From Acanthornis magna (lineage: Eukaryota; Chordata; Aves; Passeriformes; Acanthizidae), in assembly GCA_036785705.1 (NCBI GenBank), contig JAWUZG010001105.1, positions 1-64,000 of the forward strand: a stretch of DNA of 64,000 bases, in the 5' to 3' direction. The notes under the pieces were generated by a model that saw nothing but the letters and a program-made list of their open reading frames with translations, ran no database searches and was not told the DNA's origin. Of this stretch, positions 48,701 through 59,630 are shown piece by piece. Each line of letters starts with the position of its first letter. Within the stretch, counting starts at the first letter, position 1. The position numbers and the translations under genes were made by a program.

Positions 48701-49241
48701 CAGAAGTGCTTTAGGTTTGTCCCTAAGTTAGGTCTCGAAGTTCCTGCAGTGCTATGGTAAGGGCTGTGTGGATCCTTTGCTGAGGTCTTGGGTTCCAGCT
48801 CAGTTCTAAGTGAAGCGTTGTGTAGTTGAAGTCCAGTTCAGTTGAAATGCTCTTAACTGCTGTTCCTGCCCTAAGCTGTTCATTTGAATTTGAGTTATCA
48901 AGTGAAGTGTTGCTCAAGCTGAAGTGCTCTTAAGGGAAGTGCTCTTGAGCCTTTGGGCCATGTTCTTCTTATCCTGACCCTTTCTCTTCTTTAGAGACAC
49001 AGCCTCACGCACACGGACAGACAGACAGAGATAATTTGGGTTTGATTTCATTTTGGATTGATTGACTCTGGATTTTTGTTTGTTGCTTTTCCTCACTGTG
49101 CTTTAAGCATGGTATAAGTAGTAGAGTGAAGCTTAGCAAGGAAGCTTGTCCTGCTGTGGCTTTTCCATGAAATCTTTCTTTCCCGATAGCTTTCCTATGA
49201 TTCTTGGAGTGATGTAAAAGTGCCTGTGCCATCACATCTCT
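45779..49241 (+). repeat. Long unit U13 (3463 bp)
   Basis: The left half is like U11. The right half carries CCTTATCAGCGTG (47774) and CTTTAAGCATGG (49101) as in U6, so the unit is probably a recombinant. Private changes are GTGCTGTGGGAC (47202) and AAGATGGGCCC (47521). Confidence 0.97.
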
Positions 49242-52200
49242 TTAGCAGCGTGGAGCCGCCTGGGATGTCAGCACCGAGGTGCTGGGAGTGAGTGCTTGTG
49301 ACACCAGGGCTTCTGGGCAGCGTGTGGACTCCTGGCGTGTGCCTATGGCTGTCCTGGGACAGCCTGTGAGCTCAGTGTTCTTTTGAAAGCTGGATATCTC
49401 TGGCGTGTCCCCAGGGAGTTCCTGTGCCGAGATGTGACCTCCTGACTCTTTGGCAGCCTGGAGATGGCTGGAGTGTGCCCAGGGGGCAAGTGTGAGTGTC
49501 AGGGACTTGCCCGCTCTTGAGGAGGATGGAGGGTGCAGGGATGTCCCCATGGAGGCCCTGTGAGTGGCCGTGAGCTGGCGGCACCTTAGCAGCGTGAGAC
49601 TCGTGGGCTGTCAGCCCTGAGAGCCTGTTGAAGGCCGTGATGTGCGTGCAGAGAGGTTTGTCAAATGAGAGAGTCGTGGCATGTCCCTATGGAGCCGCTG
49701 GGGTTGTGTGTGCCCTCAGTGTTCTTGAGGAGCCTCGAGAGCCCTGGGATGGCCCCGTGGAAGCGCAGGGAGTGCCTGTGCCATAGCAGCGGTGCCTGAT
49801 GAGATCAAAGGGCCCTGGGATGTCAGCTTGGAATGGCTGTGAGTGCCTGAGAGCACACGTCTGTCTCTCATGGCTGGAGAGGTGTGGCAGGTGCCCATGG
49901 TAGGTGTGTGAGTGCAGGTGAGCTCAGGGCTCTGCAGAAGGCTGTAGGCCTGTGGGCTGTGAGGCTGGAAGGCCTGGGAGTGCTTTGGAGCTGAGTGCTC
50001 TGTAGCAGTCGGGAGCCGCCTGGGAGGTTGTAGCAGGATGCTTTGGGCCGGCTGCTTTGCCTTGGAACGTGGTGCAGGCACTTGGAGCATGTGCTATTTG
50101 CAAATGTCTCCAGGTGTCTTTCAGAGGGCCAGCGTGTGTTGTTTTGGCCTTGAATTCTGCTGAAAGTCCTTCTGGCAAGGAAGCCTGCATGAAGGTGCTG
50201 CTAGTGAGGCAAAGATTTGGCAGCTGAGCTGCTGCCGGGAGTTGCAGGCGTCTGCCTGACAGTCAGTCCCTTGAGAGTGTCAATGTGCAGTCAGTCCCCT
50301 TTCCTAGGGGAGGTTTTTCTAGCGTGTTCCTCCTTGGAGTGTGTGAGGGCTCCTGCTGGGGAAGTGGACAGCAAGCAAGGGCACTGTTGGTGGTGAAGGG
50401 AGAGAGAGCTGCCCAGGAGTGTTGGTGTGGTGAGTTACATGGAGCTCTACTTGGGAATTGGGTTTTTTTGCTTGCTGTAAGATATGACTGCTTTCCTATT
50501 GTTTTCATGGAGTGCACTCCATTGTACTCTGTGTAGGCTCCCAGGAGTAGGTTTAGCTTTTCTATGGAGTGGTCAGTAATTGGGATTGAGTTGTCTGTGT
50601 CAAATCATTTGTGTTAGGGAAGAGCTGCTTTTCTAGGAATAGATCAGATGGGCCATTTGTAAGTGCTGCGGGACAGAGTTACTTAAAGCACTGGCTTTAA
50701 GTGTGAGGCTGGGATTGGATGCAGCCGCCGCCAAGGCTCCTGTGTCTGAGAAGGAGTTGAGAAAGCCAAGGGCTGCTCTCTGGCCCTCGTGACTCAGTGG
50801 CCAGGCTGCTCTGGGAGGCTTTGTGTGAATCTGCCAGCACAGCAGCGACAGATGTCCCCGAGGAGCTTGTGTGAGTGCAGGTGAGATCAGAGCTCTTGAG
50901 CAGCCTGGAGAGCCTGGGGATGTGGCCACGGAGCCGCCAGGATATCTGGTGACCTCGGGGTTCCTATGAGCAGAGGGAGCACTAAGATGTGCCCATGGCA
51001 CCTGTGTAAGTGCCTGTGGCTAAAGGGCTCTTTTGCAGCCTGGAGAGCCTTGGCATGTGGCCATGAAGCCACAGTGCGTGTCTGTGACATCAGAGCGCTT
51101 TGGCAGCATGGAAAGGCCTGGAATGGCTGCAGGGGCCAGAGGTGAGTGCCTGTGACATCAGAGCTGTCCAGCAGCAGCAGGGAGACGGAGGGAATGTCAC
51201 AGGCCATGCCCTGTGAGTTGCTGTGACAGCGTGGCTCCTTAGCAGTGTGCAGATTGCCGGGATGTTACCCTGCAGGCCCTGGCATTGCCCTTGTTGTGTG
51301 TGTTGTTTAGGAAGATAGAGAGAGCCCTGGCATGTCCCCCTGGAAGGCCAGGGAGTGGCAGTTGCAAAAGAGCTCCTTAGCACTTAGAGACACGTGGGAT
51401 GTCCCCATGGAGGCACTGTGAGAGCCCGTGACCTCAGAGGTCTTTGGAAGCTGAGAGAGCCCCGGGATGCCATGGGATGTGAGCATGGGGAGCCTGTGGG
51501 CAGGTGTGATGTCCCTGCTTGTGCTGGTGCATCCCCCCCTGCCCTTTTTTCAGGCTGCAGCATGATATGAGAAATGCTGCTGAGGCCTTGGCCTTGACGA
51601 ATGCAGCGGGGCTGAGGTGCTGTGGAGCTTCTGAGAAACGCTGTGTGCTGCCAGGAAGTGCTGTGTTCTAAGGTGCTCCTGCTTTTTTTGCCTGTTGAAC
51701 AGACTTTGAAATTTGTTTTTGCCTGGATGGCATCACATTGGTGTTGTCCCGTGTTCAGGGAAAGCTGCCGATGGGAAGTGGGGCCAGGCTGAAGGCTTGT
51801 TGTGACTAAAGGCCATGCCTCGGGGCCCTGTAAGCAGGGGTGCCAAAGGAGGCCCTGGCAGCTGTGCTGGGCCGCAGCAGCGGTGAGCAGCAAAGTCCCT
51901 GTGCGTGGGGCCTCTGCCAGCCGGCAGCTGTCCCGTTTGCTGCACTCGGGGCATCCGCGAAGGAGCACGGCTCCTGGGCCCCCGATCCTGCTGCTCCCCG
52001 AGGCCTCAGGCTTTGGCCGCTGAGAAGATGGCAAGGCACGTGAAAGGAGTATTTCAGTAGCTTGGAGGGGAATTTTGCCTCGTAGAGCCTCTTTGTGTGC
52101 TTGTGGGAGTGCAGGTGTGCATGCGCTCTCTGCAATGTGGGAGAGGGGCTGCTCTGGTGGATTCAGAAGTGCTTTAGGTTTGTCCCTAAGTTAGGTCTCG

Positions 52201-52704
52201 AAGTTCCTGCAGTGCTATGGTAAGGGCTGTGTGGATCCTTTGCTGAGGTCTTGGGTTCCAGCTCAGTTCTAAGTGAAGCGTTGTGTAGTTGAAGTCCAGT
52301 TCAGTTGAAATGCTCTTAACTGCTGTTCCTGCCCTAAGCTGTTCATTTGAATTTGAGTTATCAAGTGAAGTGTTGCTCAAGCTGAAGTGCTCTTAAGGGA
52401 AGTGCTCTTGAGCCTTTGGGCCATGTTCTTCTTATCCTGACCCTTTCTCTTCTTTAGAGACACAGCCTCACGCACACGGACAGACAGACAGAGATAATTT
52501 GGGTTTGATTTCATTTTGGATTGATTGACTCTGGATTTTTGTTTGTTGCTTTTCCTCACTGTGCTTTAAGCATGGTATAAGTAGTAGAGTGAAGCTTAGC
52601 AAGGAAGCTTGTCCTGCTGTGGCTTTTCCATGAAATCTTTCTTTCCCGATAGCTTTCCTATGATTCTTGGAGTGATGTAAAAGTGCCTGTGCCATCACAT
52701 CTCT
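49242..52704 (+). repeat. Long unit U14 (3463 bp)
   Basis: The left ~300 bp carry CTTGCCCGCTC (49507) as in U7. The rest matches U8 (ATGGCTGGAGAGG, TTCATGGAGTGC, GTGTCAAATC, CGATGGGAAG). It therefore looks like a U7/U8 crossover product copied into a second place. Private changes are CAAATGAGAGAG (49663) and GGCCCCGTGG (49751). Confidence 0.97.
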
Positions 52705-55700
52705 TTAGCAGCGTGGAGCCGCCTGGGATGTCAGCACCGAGGTGCTGGGAGTGAGTGCTTGTGACACCAGGGCTTCTGGGCAGCGTGTGGACTCCTGGCG
52801 TGTGCCTATGGCTGTCCTGGGACAGCCTGTGAGCTCAGTGTTCTTTTGAAAGCTGGATAGCTCTGGCGTGTCCCCAGGGAGTTCCTGTGCCAAGATGGGG
52901 CCTGCTGACTCTTTGGCAGCCTGGAGATGGCTGGAGTGTGCCCAGGGGGCAAGTGTGAGTGTCAGGGACTTGCCAGCTCTTGAGGAGGATGGAGGGTGCA
53001 GGGATGTCCCCATGGAGGCCCTGTGAGTGGCCGTGAGCTGGCGGCACCTTAGCAGCGTGAGACTCGTGGGCTGTCAGCCCTGAGAGCCTGTTGAAGGCCG
53101 TGATGTGCGTGCAGAGAGGTTTGTCAAATGGGAGAGTCGTGGCATGTCCCTATGGAGCCGCTGGGGTTGTGTGTGCCCTCAGTGTTCTTGAGGAGCCTCG
53201 AGAGCCCTGGGATGGCCCTGTGGAAGCGCAGGGAGTGCCTGTGCCATAGCAGCGGTGCCTGATGAGATCAAAGGGCCCTGGGATGTCAGCTTGGAATGGC
53301 TGTGAGTGCCTGAGAGCACACGTCTGTCTCTCATGGCCGGAGAGGTGTGGCAGGTGCCCATGGTAGGTGTGTGAGTGCAGGTGAGCTCAGGGCTCTGCAG
53401 AAGGCTGTAGGCCTGTGGGCTGTGAGGCTGGAAGGCCTGGGAGTGCTTTGGAGCTGAGTGCTCTGTAGCAGTCGGGAGCCGCCTGGGAGGTTGTAGCAGG
53501 ATGCTTTGGGCCGGCTGCTTTGCCTTGGAACGTGGTGCAGGCACTTGGAGCATGTGCTATTTGCAAATGTCTCCAGGTGTCTTTCAGAGGGCCAGCGTGT
53601 GTTGTTTTGGCCTTGAATTCTGCTGAAAGTCCTTCTGGCAAGGAAGCCTGCATGAAGGTGCTGCTAGTGAGGCAAAGATTTGGCAGCTGAGCTGCTGCCG
53701 GGAGTTGCAGGCGTCTGCCTGACAGTCAGTCCCTTGAGAGTGTCAATGTGCAGTCAGTCCCCTTTCCTAGGGGAGGTTTTTCTAGCGTGTTCCTCCTTGG
53801 AGTGTGTGAGGGCTCCTGCTGGGGAAGTGGACAGCAAGCAAGGGCACTGTTGGTGGTGAAGGGAGAGAGAGCTGCCCAGGAGTGTTGGTGTGGTGAGTTA
53901 CATGGAGCTCTACTTGGGAATTGGGTTTTTTTGCTTGCTGTAAGATATGACTGCTTTCCTATTGTTTTCATAGAGTGCACTCCATTGTACTCTGTGTAGG
54001 CTCCCAGGAGTAGGTTTAGCTTTTCTATGGAGTGGTCAGTAATTGGGATTGAGTTGTCTGTGTCGAATCATTTGTGTTAGGGAAGAGCTGCTTTTCTAGG
54101 AATAGATCAGATGGGCCATTTGTAAGTGCTGCGGGACAGAGTTACTTAAAGCACTGGCTTTAAGTGTGAGGCTGGGATTGGATGCAGCCGCCGCCAAGGC
54201 TCCTGTGTCTGAGAAGGAGTTGAGAAAGCCAAGGGCTGCTCTCTGGCCCTCGTGACTCAGTGGCCAGGCTGCTCTGGGAGGCTTTGTGTGAATCTGCCAG
54301 CACAGCAGCGACAGATGTCCCCGAGGAGCTTGTGTGAGTGCAGGTGAGATCAGAGCTCTTGAGCAGCCTGGAGAGCCTGGGGATGTGGCCACGGAGCCGC
54401 CAGGATATCTGGTGACCTCGGGGTTCCTATGAGCAGAGGGAGCACTAAGATGTGCCCATGGCACCTGTGTAAGTGCCTGTGGCTAAAGGGCTCTTTTGCA
54501 GCCTGGAGAGCCTTGGCATGTGGCCATGAAGCCACAGTGCGTGTCTGTGACATCAGAGCGCTTTGGCAGCATGGAAAGGCCTGGAATGGCTGCAGGGGCC
54601 AGAGGTGAGTGCCTGTGACATCAGAGCTGTCCAGCAGCAGCAGGGAGACGGAGGGAATGTCACAGGCCATGCCCTGTGAGTTGCTGTGACAGCGTGGCTC
54701 CTTAGCAGTGTGCAGATTGCCGGGATGTTACCCTGCAGGCCCTGGCATTGCCCTTGTTGTGTGTGTTGTTTAGGAAGATAGAGAGAGCCCTGGCATGTCC
54801 CCCTGGAAGGCCAGGGAGTGGCAGTTGCAAAAGAGCTCCTTAGCACTTAGAGACACGTGGGATGTCCCCATGGAGGCACTGTGAGAGCCCGTGACCTCAG
54901 AGGTCTTTGGAAGCTGAGAGAGCCCCGGGATGCCATGGGATGTGAGCATGGGGAGCCTGTGGGCAGGTGTGATGTCCCTGCTTGTGCTGGTGCATCCCCC
55001 CCTGCCCTTTTTTCAGGCTGCAGCATGATATGAGAAATGCTGCTGAGGCCTTGGCCTTGACGAAGGCAGCGGGGCTGAGGTGCTGTGGAGCTTCTGAGAA
55101 ACGCTGTGTGCTGCCAGGAAGTGCTGTGTTCTAAGGTGCTCCTGCTTTTTTTGCCTGTTGAACAGACTTTGAAATTTGTTTTTGCCTGGATGGCATCACA
55201 TTGGTGTTGTCCCGTGTTCAGGGAAAGCTGCCGATGAGAAGTGGGGCCAGGCTGAAGGCTTGTTGTGACTAAAGGCCATGCCTCGGGGCCCTGTAAGCAG
55301 GGGTGCCAAAGGAGGCCCTGGCAGCTGTGCTGGGCCGCAGCAGCGGTGAGCAGCAAAGTCCCTGTGCGTGGGGCCTCTGCCAGCCGGCAGCTGTCCCGTT
55401 TGCTGCACTCGGGGCATCCGCGAAGGAGCACGGCTCCTGGGCCCCCGATCCTGCCGCTCCCGGAGGCCTCAGGCTTTGGCCGCTGAGAAGATGGCAAGGC
55501 ACGTGAAAGGAGTATTTCAGTAGCTTGGAGGGGAATTTTGCCTCATAGAGCCTCTTTGTGTGCTTGTGGGAGTGCAGGTGTGCATGCGCTCTCTGCAATG
55601 TGGGAGAGGGGCTGCTCTGGTGGATTCAGAAGTGCTTTAGGTTTGTCCCTAAGTTAGGTCTCGAAGTTCCTGCAGTGCTATGGTAAGGGCTGTGTGGATC

Positions 55701-56167
55701 CTTTGCTGAGGTCTTGGGTTCCAGCTCAGTTCTAAGTGAAGCGTTGTGTAGTTGAAGTCCAGTTCAGTTGAAATGCTCTTAACTGCTGTTCCTGCCCTAA
55801 GCTGTTCATTTGAATTTGAGTTATCAAGTGAAGTGTTACTCAAGCTGAAGTGCTCTTAAGGGAAGTGCTCTTGAGCCTTTGGGCCATGTTCTTCTTATCC
55901 TGACCCTTTCTCTTCTTTAGAGACACAGCCTCACGCACACGGACAGACAGACAGAGATAATTTGGGTTTGATTTCATTTTGGATTGATTGACTCTGGATT
56001 TTTGTTTGTTGCTTTTCCTCACTGTGCTTTGAGCATGGTATAAGTAGTAGAGTGAAGCTTAGCAAGGAAGCTTGTCCTGCTGTGGCTTTTCCATGAAATC
56101 TTTCTTTCCCGATAGCTTTCCTATGATTCTTGGAGTGATGTAAAAGTGCCTGTGCCATCACATCTCT
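52705..56167 (+). repeat. Long unit U15 (3463 bp), chimeric start
   Basis: Same short-type first ~200 bp and same long-type remainder as U9, including GGATAGCTCTGG (52855), GCCAAGATGGGG (52889) and AGTGTTACTC (55833). Private change: GCCTCATAGAGC (55540) for GCCTCGTAGAGC. Confidence 0.97.
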
Positions 56168-59100
56168 TTAGCAGCGTGGAGCCACCTGGGATGTCAGCAC
56201 CGAGGTGCTGGGAGTGAGTGCCTGTGACACCAGGGCTTCTGGGCAGCGTGTGGACTCCTGGCATGTGCCTATGGCTGTCCTGGGACAGCCTGTGAGCTCA
56301 GTGTTCTTTTGAAAGCTGGATATCTCTGGCGTGTCCCCAGGGAGTTCCTGTGCCGAGATGTGACCTCCTGACTCTTTGGCAGCCTGGAGATGGCTGGAGT
56401 GTGCCCAGGGGGCAAGTGTGAGTGTCAGGGACTTGCCAGCTCTTGAGGAGGATGGAGGGTGCAGGGATGTCCCCATGGAGGCCCTGTGAGTGGCTGTGAG
56501 CTGGCGGCACCTTAGCAGCGTGAGACTCGTGGGCTGTCAGCCCTGAGAGCCTGTTGAAGGCCGTGATGTGCGTGCAGAGAGGTTTGTCAAATGGGAGAGT
56601 CGTGGCATGTCCCTATGGAGCCGCTGGGGTTGTGTGTGCCCTCAGTGTTCTTGAGGAGCCTCGAGAGCCCTGGGATGGCCCTGTGGAAGCGCAGGGAGTG
56701 CCTGTGCCATAGCAGCGGTGCCTGATGAGATCAAAGGGCCCTGGGATGTCAGCTTGGAATGGCTGTGAGTGCCTGAGAGCACACGTCTGTCTCTCATGGC
56801 CGGAGAGGTGTGGCAGGTGCCCATGGTAGGTGTGTGAGTGCAGGTGAGCTCAGGGCTCTGCAGAAGGCTGTAGGCCTGTGGGCTGTGAGGCTGGAAGGCC
56901 TGGGAGTGCTTTGGAGCTGAGTGCTCTGTAGCAGTCGGGAGCCGCCTGGGAGGTTGTAGCAGGATGCTTTGGGCCGGCTGCTTTGCCTTGGAACGTGGTG
57001 CAGGCACTTGGAGCATGTGCTATTTGCAAATGTCTCCAGGTGTCTTTCAGAGGGCCAGCGTGTGTTGTTTTGGCCTTGAATTCTGCTGAAAGTCCTTCTG
57101 GCAAGGAAGCCTGCATGAAGGTGCTGCTAGTGAGGCAAAGATTTGGCAGCTGAGCTGCTGCCGGGAGTTGCAGGCGTCTGCCTGACAGTCAGTCCCTTGA
57201 GAGTGTCAATGTGCAGTCAGTCCCCTTTCCTAGGGGAGGTTTTTCTAGCGTGTTCCTCCTTGGAGTGTGTGAGGGCTCCTGCTGGGGAAGTGGACAGCAA
57301 GCAAGGGCACTGTTGGTGGTGAAGGGAGAGAGAGCTGCCCAGGAGTGTTGGTGTGGTGAGTTACATGGAGCTCTACTTGGGAATTGGGTTTTTTTGCTTG
57401 CTGTAAGATATGACTGCTTTCCTATTGTTTTCATAGAGTGCACTCCATTGTACTCTGTGTAGGCTCCCAGGAGTAGGTTTAGCTTTTCTATGGAGTGGTC
57501 AGTAATTGGGATTGAGTTGTCTGTGTCGAATCATTTGTGTTAGGGAAGAGCTGCTTTTCTAGGAATAGATCAGATGGGCCATTTGTAAGTGCTGCGGGAC
57601 AGAGTTACTTAAAGCACTGGCTTTAAGTGTGAGGCTGGGATTGGATGCAGCCGCCGCCAAGGCTCCTGTGTCTGAGAAGGAGTTGAGAAAGCCAAGGGCT
57701 GCTCTCTGGCCCTCGTGACTCAGTGGCCAGGCTGCTCTGGGAGGCTTTGTGTGAATCTGCCAGCACAGCAGCGACAGATGTCCCCGAGGAGCTTGTGTGA
57801 GTGCAGGTGAGATCAGAGCTCTTGAGCAGCCTGGAGAGCCTGGGGATGTGGCCACGGAGCCGCCAGGATATCTGGTGACCTCGGGGTTCCTATGAGCAGA
57901 GGGAGCACTAAGATGTGCCCATGGCACCTGTGTAAGTGCCTGTGGCTAAAGGGCTCTTTTGCAGCCTGGAGAGCCTTGGCATGTGGCCATGAAGCCACAG
58001 TGCGTGTCTGTGACATCAGAGCGCTTTGGCAGCATGGAAAGGCCTGGAATGGCTGCAGGGGCCAGAGGTGAGTGCCTGTGACATCAGAGCTGTCCAGCAG
58101 CAGCAGGGAGACGGAGGGAATGTCACAGGCCATGCCCTGTGAGTTGCTGTGACAGCGTGGCTCCTTAGCAGTGTGCAGATTGCCGGGATGTTACCCTGCA
58201 GGCCCTGGCATTGCCCTTGTTGTGTGTGTTGTTTAGGAAGATAGAGAGAGCCCTGGCATGTCCCCCTGGAAGGCCAGGGAGTGGCAGTTGCAAAAGAGCT
58301 CCTTAGCACTTAGAGACACGTGGGATGTCCCCATGGAGGCACTGTGAGAGCCCGTGACCTCAGAGGTCTTTGGAAGCTGAGAGAGCCCCGGGATGCCATG
58401 GGATGTGAGCATGGGGAGCCTGTGGGCAGGTGTGATGTCCCTGCTTGTGCTGGTGCATCCCCCCCTGCCCTTTTTTCAGGCTGCAGCATGATATGAGAAA
58501 TGCTGCTGAGGCCTTGGCCTTGACGAAGGCAGCGGGGCTGAGGTGCTGTGGAGCTTCTGAGAAACGCTGTGTGCTGCCAGGAAGTGCTGTGTTCTAAGGT
58601 GCTCCTGCTTTTTTTGCCTGTTGAACAGACTTTGAAATTTGTTTTTGCCTGGATGGCATCACATTGGTGTTGTCCCGTGTTCAGGGAAAGCTGCCGATGA
58701 GAAGTGGGGCCAGGCTGAAGGCTTGTTGTGACTAAAGGCCATGCCTCGGGGCCCTGTAAGCAGGGGTGCCAAAGGAGGCCCTGGCAGCTGTGCTGGGCCG
58801 CAGCAGCGGTGAGCAGCAAAGTCCCTGTGCGTGGGGCCTCTGCCAGCCGGCAGCTGTCCCGTTTGCTGCACTCGGGGCATCCGCGAAGGAGCACGGCTCC
58901 TGGGCCCCCGATCCTGCCGCTCCCGGAGGCCTCAGGCTTTGGCCGCTGAGAAGATGGCAAGGCACGTGAAAGGAGTATTTCAGTAGCTTGGAGGGGAATT
59001 TTGCCTCGTAGAGCCTCTTTGTGTGCTTGTGGGAGTGCAGGTGTGCATGCGCTCTCTGCAATGTGGGAGAGGGGCTGCTCTGGTGGATTCAGAAGTGCTT

Positions 59101-59630
59101 TAGGTTTGTCCCTAAGTTAGGTCTCGAAGTTCCTGCAGTGCTATGGTAAGGGCTGTGTGGATCCTTTGCTGAGGTCTTGGGTTCCAGCTCAGTTCTAAGT
59201 GAAGCGTTGTGTAGTTGAAGTCCAGTTCAGTTGAAATGCTCTTAACTGCTGTTCCTGCCCTAAGCTGTTCATTTGAATTTGAGTTATCAAGTGAAGTGTT
59301 ACTCAAGCTGAAGTGCTCTTAAGGGAAGTGCTCTTGAGCCTTTGGGCCATGTTCTTCTTATCCTGACCCTTTCTCTTCTTTAGAGACACAGCCTCACGCA
59401 CACGGACAGACAGACAGAGATAATTTGGGTTTGATTTCATTTTGGATTGATTGACTCTGGATTTTTGTTTGTTGCTTTTCCTCACTGTGCTTTGAGCATG
59501 GTATAAGTAGTAGAGTGAAGCTTAGCAAGGAAGCTTGTCCTGCTGTGGCTTTTCCATGAAATCTTTCTTTCCCGATAGCTTTCCTATGATTCTTGGAGTG
59601 ATGTAAAAGTGCCTGTGCCATCACATCTCT
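56168..59630 (+). repeat. Long unit U16 (3463 bp)
   Basis: The start is of long type (GAGCCACC, GGCATGTGCC). The middle carries GGAACGTGGTGCAGG (56990) as in U8, U9, U14 and U15, and the tail has AGTGTTACTC (59295). It is a mosaic of variants seen in its neighbours. Confidence 0.97.

Noticed and set aside
59575..59600. CR1 retrotransposon 3' end (CCTATGATTCTTGGAG resembles the ATTCTATG tail)
   Set aside because: Only one imperfect copy of the 8-mer, with no CR1 body next to it. Too short to call.
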